A stretch of DNA of 64,000 nt from Paenibacillus barcinonensis (lineage in GTDB: Bacteria > Bacillota > Bacilli > Paenibacillales > Paenibacillaceae): NCBI RefSeq assembly GCF_003217495.1, contig NZ_QJSW01000012.1, forward strand, positions 1-64,000, read 5' to 3'. The position numbers were made by a program, and so were the translations under genes. The notes beneath the pieces were generated by a model. The model was not told the DNA's origin. It did not search any database and worked only from the letters and a program-made list of their open reading frames with translations. How positions within the stretch are numbered: the stretch's first letter is position 1; each line of letters starts with the position of its first letter. This document shows, piece by piece, positions 54,514-63,240 of the stretch.

Positions 54514-56154
54514 TTGTCTAATATGAACCGCAGCGGTCGTGGAAAAAACCGCCGGAATTCGGCTGCTCCTCAAGGGAAAGGGAAGGCTTCGGCGTCCCGT
54601 CAGCCAAGTCAATCAAACCAATCAAGAGCGCGTGAATCTTCAGCACCAATCGAAGGATTGCCCGTCAGTAAAAATGAAGAAACCGTCATTGATATCATCG
54701 GCATGAATCATGACGGCGAGGGTGTAGGCCGCGCGAATGGCTATACTTTATTTGTACAAGGTGCTCTTCCGGGTGAAACCGTGCGTGTGCGTGTGATGAA
54801 AACGAAAAAGCAATATGGCTACGCCAAGCTGCTGGAGATCGTCAAAGCCAGCCCGGATCGCGTATCCGCGCCATGTCCGATCTATGACCAGTGTGGTGGA
54901 TGCCAGATTCAGCATATGAGCTACGCTGGTCAATTGGCTTGGAAACGTCAGTTGGTGATTGATAATCTGCAGCGGATTGGAAAGCTTAATGTGCTGGTGG
55001 AGGATGAGACTCAGGTAATCGAGCCTGAACAATCTCAACTCGATGAAGCAATAGAAGAACAAACCAACGAGAGTAATCGAATACGTCTGCGACTTGAAGG
55101 TGTCATGAACGAACAAGACACAGAACACGCGATTCGTGTACTGCCAACGATGGGTATGGACGAGCCGTGGCGTTACCGAAACAAGGCACAGGTGCCGATT
55201 GGCACAGCTGAAGGCGGTTTGGTTGGTGGTTTTTATGCAAAAGGAAGCCATCGGATTATCGACATGGAGACCTGTCTTATTCAGCATGAGCACAACGATG
55301 AAGTCGTGGCCAAGGTGAAGGAGATCGGCAGTCATCTGGGTATTAGTGCATACAACGAGGAAACAGGCCGCGGGTTACTGCGTCATGTCGTGGTGAAAAA
55401 GGCGTTCCGTACAGGCGAGATGATGCTGGTGCTGGTCACGAACGGTCGCGACATCCCATACAAAGATGAGTGGATTGGCAGTATCCGCGAAGCGATTCCG
55501 CAAGTGGCGAGCATATGCCAGAACGTAAACAAAAAGCAGACAAATGTTATTTTCGGTGATGAAACCCGTGTTCTATGGGGGCGTGATGTCATCTATGATT
55601 ATATCGGGGATGTGCAATTTGCGATCTCTCCACGTTCGTTCTATCAGGTCAATCCGGTGCAGACTGAAGTGCTGTATGGTAAAACGGTTGAATACGCCGG
55701 ACTGAGCGGCAAAGAAACGGTGATTGATGCCTATTGCGGCATCGGAACGATCTCTCTTTTCCTGGCTCAGCATGCGGATCAAGTGTACGGGGTAGAGATT
55801 GTGCCCGAAGCGATTGAGGATGCACGAAGCAATGCGCTGCTCAACGAGATGCATAACGTCAAATTTGAAGTCGGCGCCTCCGAGGATGTGATTCCACGCT
55901 GGAAAGAACAAGGCATCGAAGCCGACGTCATTGTTGTTGACCCACCACGCAAGGGCTGTGACCCGCGTCTGCTCGACACGATCCTGGAGATGAAGCCAGA
56001 ACGTGTGGTGTACGTGAGTTGTAATCCGAGTACGCTGGCACGTGATCTGCGTGTACTGGAGGACGGCGGCTACCGCACGGTGGAGGTTACGCCGGTGGAT
56101 ATGTTCCCGCATACGGTTCATGTGGAGTCGGTGGCGATGTTGGTAAGGGTTTAG
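54514..56154 (+). CDS. rlmCD: 23S rRNA (uracil-5-)-methyltransferase (RlmCD/RumA type)
   Basis: A 546-residue SAM-dependent methyltransferase that makes m5U in RNA. A Ser/Gln-rich tail of about 60 residues precedes a TRAM domain (VIDIIGMNHDGEGVGRANGY). CPIYDQCGGCQIQHM carries three of the iron-sulfur cysteines. The methyltransferase part has VIDAYCGIGTISLFLAQHA, VVDPPRKGCDPRLLDTI and the catalytic cysteine in YVSCNPSTLARDL. A loop of about 50 residues rich in Glu and Gln (near 160-205) is an insertion. TTG start with GAAAGAAG upstream. Confidence 0.92.
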   Translation: MSNMNRSGRGKNRRNSAAPQGKGKASASRQPSQSNQSRARESSAPIEGLPVSKNEETVIDIIGMNHDGEGVGRANGYTLFVQGALPGETVRVRVMKTKKQYGYAKLLEIVKASPDRVSAPCPIYDQCGGCQIQHMSYAGQLAWKRQLVIDNLQRIGKLNVLVEDETQVIEPEQSQLDEAIEEQTNESNRIRLRLEGVMNEQDTEHAIRVLPTMGMDEPWRYRNKAQVPIGTAEGGLVGGFYAKGSHRIIDMETCLIQHEHNDEVVAKVKEIGSHLGISAYNEETGRGLLRHVVVKKAFRTGEMMLVLVTNGRDIPYKDEWIGSIREAIPQVASICQNVNKKQTNVIFGDETRVLWGRDVIYDYIGDVQFAISPRSFYQVNPVQTEVLYGKTVEYAGLSGKETVIDAYCGIGTISLFLAQHADQVYGVEIVPEAIEDARSNALLNEMHNVKFEVGASEDVIPRWKEQGIEADVIVVDPPRKGCDPRLLDTILEMKPERVVYVSCNPSTLARDLRVLEDGGYRTVEVTPVDMFPHTVHVESVAMLVRV

Positions 56155-56195
56155 TGTTTTACGCTGGCATGTGCCTTGCTTTAATAAATAGCTGT

Positions 56196-56235
56196 ATAGC
56201 CCGAAGCTTCTAAAGTTCGGGCTATATTTTTTAAC
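56196..56235 (+). terminator. Terminator after rlmCD
   Basis: ATAGCCCGAA at 56196-56205 pairs with TTCGGGCTAT at 56216-56225, followed by ATTTTTTT. Confidence 0.88.
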
Positions 56236-56607
56236 CAAAGCAATTAAATTCAGCGAAGGGCAATGGATGAGGCTTGTTGTATTCCATGATAAGTCTTGGT
56301 AGGCTGTCCTTTGCAAAAAAAACTTGTTAAAAATTGTACCGAGAAGTGCCGGTGGAATTTGGGTTAGCAGGTGAGCAATCATATCAAGCTTTACAGATTG
56401 CTTGCGTTGAATATATTTTCCTTTACCATACACATTCGAAACAATCGTAAAGGAGAGAAACAGCCAGATGACGAATGGAATTTCAGAGGGCATCAACGGG
56501 CTTTTTCAAAATTGTTGACAATTGGCATATATGTAATTATATTTAATATATCAATCGCTTGGTGCTATAAATCTACTAGTGTAAACGCTCTCCAAGCAAA
56601 ACTTTAC

Positions 56608-57010
56608 GTAATTTAGTTCGATCCCGACGAGGAAGAAAATGGAGAGGTGATGGGGCACTTGGTCCCAGTATTGTACACGCCCTTCCATTTACGAGTAACA
56701 TTCATCGTAGTTTTGTAAAGCATTTTCAGCAACGGTTCATTGCTTGGGAAAATGCTTTTTTCTTTAGGCTTTGCGATGTTAACGATGGTAACCCTCAATT
56801 ATTTCCGTCGTTGTACTCTTCGCGTCAAGCTTTGTAAGTTCTGCACCGTGTCATATTCCGCCTCCAGCATGAATTGCAGCATCTCTGCAAACAACTCTGT
56901 AAACAACTCTTTCAGTGCAAATTCACCTTGTTCATCGTTATGAACTTATTCTTCTTTACAATCAATTTCACTTGCTCATCACTTGTACGATCCTCTTTAA
57001 TCAGCCTTTC
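56608..57010 (-). pseudogene. Decayed IS256-family transposase
   Basis: On the minus strand the pieces of an IS256-type transposase appear in order but in different frames. They are SDEQVKLIVKKNKFITMN, then EFALKELFTELFAEMLQFML with EAEYD (N-terminal part), a large internal deletion, then SIFPSNEPLLKMLYKTTMNV with TRKWKG and, after a one-base shift, RVQYWDQVPHHLSIFF (C-terminal end). The DDE catalytic core is missing. It is a dead remnant lying between rlmCD and the carrier-protein locus. The sequence 56236-56607 shows nothing else. Confidence 0.62.
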
Positions 57011-57034
57011 TAAAGATTATCTAACGGGGGAAAC

Positions 57035-57277
57035 ATGATGTCTAAATCAATAGAATTGATCTTGAAAGATGAAATTTTTGCTGAGCTGGACATCGAGTAT
57101 CCGGAAGACCGCGATACCCGTTTGTTGGACCAAGGGATCGATTCAGCAGGCTTCATCAAGCTTATTGTTTTAATGGAATCGAAGTTTAACATCTCGATCC
57201 CTGATGAAGATCTGTTATTTGAGAATTTCTCCACGGCTGGATTAATCCTTAATTATTTGACTGAGAAAACGCTATGA
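57035..57277 (+). CDS. Acyl carrier protein, first
   Basis: An 80-residue carrier protein. The phosphopantetheine serine is in DQGIDSAGFIKLIVLM (family pattern D-S-hydrophobic), followed by KFNISIPDEDLLFENFSTA, the usual acidic helix III. The start is ATGATG, so the first or second ATG may be used; GGGGGAAAC lies just upstream. It overlaps the ligase gene by four bases, which suggests that the ligase loads this carrier. Base composition here is AT-rich relative to the rest of the window. Confidence 0.88.
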   Translation: MMSKSIELILKDEIFAELDIEYPEDRDTRLLDQGIDSAGFIKLIVLMESKFNISIPDEDLLFENFSTAGLILNYLTEKTL

Positions 57278-58767
57278 TGACGATCATTCAGCGTCTATTT
57301 CTGGAGGCCTCTGATCGCCAAAATCATATTATCCTTGAAGATTTAAAGCAGCAATGGACTTACGCAGAAGTGATGACAGAAGCTTATTCGATTGCTCTAT
57401 ATATCCGCAAAAATGTTGAGCTTGAGTCTGGAAGTCATGTTGCATTATACACAAATAATGAGCCCTTGTTCATTCTTGCGGCGCTTGGCATTCAATTCTG
57501 CGGTTATGTGTTAGTACCGGTTCCTTATTCGGCATCCAATACTGAAATTGAAAATATTTTAAATGCCAGTGACGCCAAGCTGGTTATCAGCAAACATGCA
57601 CAGTCTGCGCATTTAAATTGTGACATTCCTTGGGTTACCGCTCAGGATTTATCGCAAGAACCAATGCCTTCGTTCGAATCGATCTCGTTAACCAAGCAGT
57701 TCGATCCTAATCAATGTGCAATTCTCCTTCCTACATCGGGCACAACTGGGAAATCTAAAATCGTTATGTTATCCCATTGGAACGTATTATCGAATGCGTT
57801 GGCACATGGCGGAAAGGTGGGGTATACGGATCGAGATTCGTTTCTTGTAACGATGCCCGTTCATTTCAGTTCTACGATTGTCACGCAATTGATTTCCTGC
57901 ATGTTATATGGAACCCGAATTAAACTGATCAGCTTGCCCATGCTGCCGCGCACCGCGTTTAAACTGTTTCAGAATAAAGCGGTCACGGCATTCTCAGCGG
58001 TGCCTACGCAATTGATGCACCTTGTTTCCGCTTTCCATCAGACAAAGAACTGGAGTGCCTTTGATTCCATTGAATGTATTGTCATTAGCGGTGCGGCGAT
58101 TCCCGCGAAATTAGTAGACCATCTTCAAACTGTATTTCCTTACGCGGACATTATTCAAACCTATGGATTGACCGAAGCTTCTCCGCGGGTGAGCATGATG
58201 GAACGGGGAGAGCGCTGCTTATCCTGTGGAACACCCATCAATGACGTTTCTATTCGTCTTGTTGACGAAGAAGAGAATGAGGTTGAAGGAGCAGCGATCG
58301 GAGAAATTTGGGTTAAGGGTCCGAATGTGATGCTCGGTTATTACAAAAACCCGGAGTTAACGAACGCTACCATTGTTGAGGGTTGGTTAAAGACAGGAGA
58401 TTTGGGATATTGGAATGAATCAGGGTGTCTCATACTCACAGGCCGAAAGAAGAATATCATCATATCCGGCGGTATCAATATCTACCCGGAAGAAATCGAG
58501 GAATTTCTGTACGGCTTGAAAGAAGTGGAGGAGGTTATGGTTATTGGTGTACACGATGATCTGTTAGGTGAAGTTCCCATCGCATTTCTGAAGGTTTTTA
58601 ATGAATGCCTGATTGATATAGATGCACTGACACAACATTGCAACGTACATTTGTCATCCTATAAAGTGCCTAGACAATGGAGGGTTCTAGATGACATTCC
58701 AAAAACCAAAACAGGAAAACTGGACAGGGCAAGTACGAAGCGCTTATTGCTAAACGAGATACACTGA
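57274..58767 (+). CDS. AMP-forming acyl or aryl ligase
   Basis: A 497-residue adenylate-forming enzyme of the ANL superfamily. Core motifs are LLPTSGTTGKSKIVMLSHWN (P-loop, A3), YGLTEASPRVS (A5), GWLKTGDLGYW (A7), GRKKNIIISGGINIYPEE (A8) and PKTKTGKLDR with the catalytic C-terminal lysine (A10). It activates a carboxylic acid as AMP ester and probably passes it to the overlapping carrier protein. The substrate (fatty acid, hydroxybenzoate or amino acid) cannot be fixed from sequence by eye. No condensation or carrier domain is fused. Confidence 0.9.
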   Translation: MMTIIQRLFLEASDRQNHIILEDLKQQWTYAEVMTEAYSIALYIRKNVELESGSHVALYTNNEPLFILAALGIQFCGYVLVPVPYSASNTEIENILNASDAKLVISKHAQSAHLNCDIPWVTAQDLSQEPMPSFESISLTKQFDPNQCAILLPTSGTTGKSKIVMLSHWNVLSNALAHGGKVGYTDRDSFLVTMPVHFSSTIVTQLISCMLYGTRIKLISLPMLPRTAFKLFQNKAVTAFSAVPTQLMHLVSAFHQTKNWSAFDSIECIVISGAAIPAKLVDHLQTVFPYADIIQTYGLTEASPRVSMMERGERCLSCGTPINDVSIRLVDEEENEVEGAAIGEIWVKGPNVMLGYYKNPELTNATIVEGWLKTGDLGYWNESGCLILTGRKKNIIISGGINIYPEEIEEFLYGLKEVEEVMVIGVHDDLLGEVPIAFLKVFNECLIDIDALTQHCNVHLSSYKVPRQWRVLDDIPKTKTGKLDRASTKRLLLNEIH

Positions 58768-58816
58768 TTCGGAATCCTTAAGCCATTTAACCAAATAACC
58801 AGGGGTGAACGAAAGG

Positions 58817-59872
58817 TTGAAAAATTCAACTCAAACGTTAGGCAGCAAAATATTGCCGGTCAGTTATCCGATGATTACAACCTATACGCAGCATGCTCAT
58901 CTCTTGTCCATACTTACCCATTACGAGTGCGCACATCCATGGATATTTAGCAATTATATTCAATTATATATTAACAAAGATTATAAACATCATTGGGGAG
59001 ATTTTTATTTCCCTGTGACTTATGAGCTGAGGCCTTCGGATGCGTGCAAATGGATTACGACTCAAAAGTTACATAGAGATACGGTAACAACGAAATGGGA
59101 CTCTGTTATTCATTTTATTGTAGAAAATATTAATGCGAATAACTATGTGCACACCATGATCAATTATTTCTACGTGCCCTTAAGCGATCGCTACAATAAA
59201 CTTCAATTGCATCATGACATATTTGTTTACGGCTATGACTTGAATAGAGAGATATTGTATGTTTCCGATTTTTTTAAGAACGGCGTATATAGTCAGGCTG
59301 AGATATCATTTAGTGATTTCCAGCTTGCGTTCGACACGAATCATCTAACAACCAATCATGATTATCTTAGAGAGATGGTTTATCTGTATACATTCAATGA
59401 TCAATATCAGGATAATTTCAGTGCAGATACTCTAGTGAATTCTATAAGAAATTATTTCACTAAGAAAACGCCGGAGTATTGGGAGATGTTCAACTATGGA
59501 GGCGACAGGCATAATCTTGACTTCGGCATGCAAATATATACAACTCTATTAAATTATGCGAAAGAGACATCGGAACAGAAGGCTATGCTTGATATAAGAC
59601 CCTTTCATTTACTTTATGATCATAAGAGGTTAATGACGCTAAGACTCAAGTACCTGTACGATAATCGGCATTTAATTAAATTAAATCAAGAGCATATAGA
59701 TGAATTCACAGCCATTGAACTCAAGGCAAAGATACTTGTGAATGTAGCGATGAAATATAATTTTACAAGGGATACGAGTATTTCCGAAAATTTTCAAACG
59801 CTGATTACGAATATAGAAAATGAAGAATCCATATTCCTTGAACGATGGCTGAAGAATGTAGGCATTCAGTAA
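58817..59872 (+). CDS. BtrH-like papain-fold protein (candidate acyltransferase)
   Basis: A 351-residue protein with no signal peptide, very AT-rich. I see a possible Cys-His-Asp set: cysteine near residue 38 (HYECAHPWIF), then KLQLHHDIFVYGYDLNRE with a histidine and ILYVSDFFKNGVY with an aspartate. The pattern MINYFYVPLSDRY, HHDIFVYGYD and YVSDFF is shared with BtrH-type proteins, which unload acyl groups from a carrier protein in butirosin synthesis. The rest (about 150-351) is helical and unassigned. TTG at 58817 is chosen because AGGGGTGA lies eight bases upstream; GTG at 58805 is the alternative. Confidence 0.55.
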   Translation: MKNSTQTLGSKILPVSYPMITTYTQHAHLLSILTHYECAHPWIFSNYIQLYINKDYKHHWGDFYFPVTYELRPSDACKWITTQKLHRDTVTTKWDSVIHFIVENINANNYVHTMINYFYVPLSDRYNKLQLHHDIFVYGYDLNREILYVSDFFKNGVYSQAEISFSDFQLAFDTNHLTTNHDYLREMVYLYTFNDQYQDNFSADTLVNSIRNYFTKKTPEYWEMFNYGGDRHNLDFGMQIYTTLLNYAKETSEQKAMLDIRPFHLLYDHKRLMTLRLKYLYDNRHLIKLNQEHIDEFTAIELKAKILVNVAMKYNFTRDTSISENFQTLITNIENEESIFLERWLKNVGIQ

Positions 59873-60446
59873 TGTTCAGGGAGCAGATGATGTCAGCTGT
59901 GGGTATCTCTTCTTGCACTCGAATAGAAGCCTTAGCCGGAGCCGGTGGTGATCCGGGCATATTTATGGAGGGAGTGATGCCGGGCTTATACTCGTTGCGA
60001 TACAGCGTATTGAGTAATCCAAACCGCTGCTCTTGTCTTAAAGATTCCGTTTGCTGACAGCCTATTGTCTTCTTGTCTTTTAACGATCCGCATGGCTTCA
60101 AGCGCTTTTTTTCGGCACAACCTCAGCAAATTCACTCACCCAAGAATCTCTCCTAGTATGTGACCCGACATCTTGTGATTCATGCCATAGAACCATACCT
60201 GTTTCGTTTGGGAGCAACGCACCGTTCACCAACCTTACGCAATGGGGATCTTTATAATTCATTGTATTAACAGGACACAACCATTTCAAGGACGATCATG
60301 GACTGGGAATCTGTGGCTGACCACCCTCGTCATACAGCAGGGCACTGCGTGCTGGGAGCTGCACGCGGCAATCAGTTTGCATGATGCACTCACTAGAACA
60401 ATCCATTATTACAAGAGTCAATATATCCATTAAACGGGAGGTACCT
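59873..60446. other. Gap inside the biosynthetic locus
   Basis: About 570 bases between the BtrH-like gene and the second carrier gene. No frame has a ribosome binding site. On the minus strand, frames at 60101-59805 and 60289-60098 run almost without a break and could be remnants of one lost gene, but I recognise no family. No terminator or promoter stands out apart from CGGGAGGT before the next gene. Confidence 0.5.
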
Positions 60447-60698
60447 ATGCAAGAACAGATCATAGCGATGATAAGTGAAGTCAAGGACGACGCCCAGCTG
60501 GAAGTCAGCTTGAACGGGCATTCCAACATCATGGAAGATGGGGGATTAGACTCTTTACAGCTAATTACTTTCTTATTGAAGGTGGAGGAGCGTTTCGGCA
60601 TTGAAATTGATTTCGAACAATTCGAATTCGATTGCATGGAATCGGTTACAATCTTTTGCAATTATATTTCGGAGCTGCAGAAGACGGCATCTGCATGA
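60447..60698 (+). CDS. Acyl carrier protein, second
   Basis: An 83-residue carrier protein. The phosphopantetheine serine lies in EDGGLDSLQLITFLLKVEER, followed by FGIEIDFEQFEFDCMES. The ATG at 60447 is chosen because GGGAGGT precedes it; the frame from 60381 is too long. Its stop overlaps the ATP-grasp start as ATGA, so these two are translated together. Unlike the first carrier, the base composition is near the window average. Confidence 0.88.
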   Translation: MQEQIIAMISEVKDDAQLEVSLNGHSNIMEDGGLDSLQLITFLLKVEERFGIEIDFEQFEFDCMESVTIFCNYISELQKTASA

Positions 60699-62053
60699 AC
60701 GATAGACGCAAGTTCGAGCTCATTATCGGGACGTTTGATGCGGAACGCTTCTGGCGCGACCCTAATCAAGCCAAACTGCCGTCGTTTCACGATCCTGAAA
60801 TGGAGAATGTCGTGATGGCCATGGATGAGCTGCTCTTCCCATTTTGCGGGGCGCAGGATAGGCTCATTACCCGTTATGGAATGAACGCTTCTCATAAAGC
60901 GTATTTGCATGAGATCGGATTCCAATTTCTGTCCAATTCAACCGATCTTGAGAGTCCTGATGGAGGAAACGCAGGCAGAACCGCCAATATATTCGACCTG
61001 CTCACCTCGTCTGATCATGTGGGTGACATGGATCCAGACTGGCTGAACGGCGCCACGTTGTCGCCCTTTGCGGTCATTCCGGGGGCGGACCGGGCTGCTG
61101 CGCGTTTCGGGCTGGAACAGGGTTGCCCAGCTGTCGAGACGGTGCAGACGGTCAACTCTAAGCTGTATTCAACCGAACTGAACCGTCGCCTTGAGCTTCA
61201 GTGTGACAGCCAGACGGTCTATTCCCACGAAGAGCTGCTGTCAAGCGGCTTGGCTCTGCTGAAACAAGGCCCCTTTTTGATCAAAGATGAGTTTGGGGTA
61301 TCCGGGAAAGGGAATTTGCTAATCGAGTCGGAAGCGATTCTGCAGCGGGTCACATCCTATCTCGCCGATCAGTGCAGAAGGGGAAAAACGGTCCGGTTTA
61401 TTATTGAGCCGTTCCGCCTCAAGGAGCTGGATTTCTCTTGCCAATTCCACATCGCTCCGGACGGCACGTACCGCCATATCTCTGTGCAGCAATTGGTCAA
61501 TCACAATTTCGCTTACCAAGGCTCTTATACAGCCGATGACAGGCTGCTTCATATGCTGCACGAAGCGGATTACTTTGATGCAATGAAGCTGGCGGCTCGA
61601 GAGCTTTACCAGTCGGGTTATCACGGGCACGTATGCGTCGATTCGATGCTGCTAAGGGACGGTCGCATCGTTCCGATTGTTGAGGTCAATGCAAGGAGAT
61701 CGATGAGTCTCATCAAGCATTACGTTGACCGGTATCTCGAGAAGCACGGTACGGCCGGGAGCATGACACATGTGACCTTACAGTTTGCAGGTGATGTATC
61801 ATTCGATCAATTGCTGGAATCGCTGGACCGCGAGGGTATTCTATATAAGCCTGATCAAGGGTTTGGCATACTACCGCTAAGCGCGAATACGCTCTTTATT
61901 AACAAGGTCGTCAGCGAGTGCAAGGGGATTCGGAATAAGCAGGTGAAGGGCAGATTGTATTATTCGCTGATCGAGGGGACAGGGGATAACGAACGCTTGT
62001 CCGCGAAGCTTGAGGAGGTTCTGTTGTCGTTATCCTTCAAGATCGCCCGCTGA
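60695..62053 (+). CDS. ATP-grasp ligase
   Basis: A 452-residue ATP-grasp enzyme. The ATP-binding part shows GPFLIKDEFGVSGKGNLLI (glycine loop) and FIIEPFRLKELDFSCQFH, and the metal-binding end VDSMLLRDGRIVPIVEVNAR. The family joins a carboxylate to an amine or thiol through an acyl phosphate. In butirosin synthesis an ATP-grasp ligase loads an amino acid on a carrier protein, and the ATGA overlap with a carrier gene here suggests the same. The N-terminal 170 residues are not assigned to a known subfamily. Confidence 0.82.
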   Translation: MNDRRKFELIIGTFDAERFWRDPNQAKLPSFHDPEMENVVMAMDELLFPFCGAQDRLITRYGMNASHKAYLHEIGFQFLSNSTDLESPDGGNAGRTANIFDLLTSSDHVGDMDPDWLNGATLSPFAVIPGADRAAARFGLEQGCPAVETVQTVNSKLYSTELNRRLELQCDSQTVYSHEELLSSGLALLKQGPFLIKDEFGVSGKGNLLIESEAILQRVTSYLADQCRRGKTVRFIIEPFRLKELDFSCQFHIAPDGTYRHISVQQLVNHNFAYQGSYTADDRLLHMLHEADYFDAMKLAARELYQSGYHGHVCVDSMLLRDGRIVPIVEVNARRSMSLIKHYVDRYLEKHGTAGSMTHVTLQFAGDVSFDQLLESLDREGILYKPDQGFGILPLSANTLFINKVVSECKGIRNKQVKGRLYYSLIEGTGDNERLSAKLEEVLLSLSFKIAR

Positions 62054-62097
62054 TGCATTCCGAAGTGCTTGAAACCATGGATGGAGGAAGAGAGCTT

Positions 62098-63213
62098 ATG
62101 GGGAAGCGGAAAGTAACGATTCTATGCTCGGGTTTCGGTCTGGGGTTCTATATTCCCGGCCTGTTAGCTGCAAGTGATTTCGGGAGAAGGGATATCGCGA
62201 CGGAAGTGCTCGTGTTCGAAAGCTATTTGGAGCATGACAAGAGGGAGCATATTGCAGACAGCAGAACGGCGTACCACAACAATTTCGCCATTGCCAATTT
62301 TTCGGCCCGAATGCCGATGGATATCCGGGGTAGTATAGATTACGCCCAGGTTGAGCTATTGCTGGAGGCGTGGAAAGCGGAAGAACGCTACGAATTCATA
62401 TCGCTATCTGGACACTGGGTCTATATTCTGGATTTGTATAGGGAGAAAATGCTGCCGAATCCAATTCATGTAGACCTGCTCTACGTTGATTCGGATCTGG
62501 CCCCGTCCTGGAAGAGCCTGAAGAAGTTTCATCCCCGGTATGACGAACATTATTACAATGCGTGTCTCTATGACACCGATAAGAGGGCGATTCGATGCGA
62601 AATCCCGGTTCTCTCTGGTACGCCGCTGCCCTTCGAATCAAGGAAGCGGCGGCTTGTTGTTCATGGCGGCGGCTGGGGGATGGGCACGTATCAAAGTACA
62701 ATTCCAGAGCTTGCCGGCCATAACTATGGGCTTGATATTGTAGCTTATGACTGGAAGGAAGCGAAGCCCGATCCCGATCACCGATATTGGATGAACGATC
62801 CGGGATGGTGTTCATGGGTGAAGAGCGTGAACGGCCTGCACGAATTTCCGCCATATATTGAAATAGCGGGAGAAAATACGAATTCATACGCTGCTGAGGC
62901 TGATCATCATTGGTTATTTGACGTTGCTTCTGAGGCGATGGCTATCGTGGCCAAGCCAGGAGCCGGCACATTGATCGACTCGCTTGCCTCCGAAACCCCT
63001 CTTATTCTTCTGGAGCCGTTCGGCAGTCATGAGCTTAGCAATCTGGAATTGTGGGAGTCGCTTGGGTTCGGAATACGCTACGAGAAGTGGCGAGAGATGG
63101 ATTTTTCTGTAGATATCCTTAAGGAGATGCATCAAGCGATCAAGAACAGACCCGGTGAACGGATGAATTATGTGGATCACTATTGTTCGAGGGTTGCCTT
63201 AACGAAGAGGTAA
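62098..63213 (+). CDS. GT-B fold glycosyltransferase-like protein
   Basis: A 371-residue protein. The N-terminus KRKVTILCSGFGLGFYIPGL and the late motif AIVAKPGAGTLIDSLASETP followed by LILLEPFGSHELSNLELWES are the acceptor and nucleotide-sugar regions of GT-B enzymes (MurG/UGT type). The donor sugar is unknown. The ATG at 62098 follows GGAGGAAGAGAG. An in-frame ATG at 62053 overlaps the previous stop (TGATG) and is possible but has no ribosome binding site. It probably glycosylates the product of the locus. Confidence 0.72.
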   Translation: MGKRKVTILCSGFGLGFYIPGLLAASDFGRRDIATEVLVFESYLEHDKREHIADSRTAYHNNFAIANFSARMPMDIRGSIDYAQVELLLEAWKAEERYEFISLSGHWVYILDLYREKMLPNPIHVDLLYVDSDLAPSWKSLKKFHPRYDEHYYNACLYDTDKRAIRCEIPVLSGTPLPFESRKRRLVVHGGGWGMGTYQSTIPELAGHNYGLDIVAYDWKEAKPDPDHRYWMNDPGWCSWVKSVNGLHEFPPYIEIAGENTNSYAAEADHHWLFDVASEAMAIVAKPGAGTLIDSLASETPLILLEPFGSHELSNLELWESLGFGIRYEKWREMDFSVDILKEMHQAIKNRPGERMNYVDHYCSRVALTKR

Positions 63214-63240
63214 GATTTCAATGGCAGAAGGGGTTATGCG

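Noticed and set aside
59845..60289. Frames in the gap between BtrH-like and second carrier genes
   Set aside because: No ribosome binding sites, no recognisable family; kept only as a possible decayed gene.
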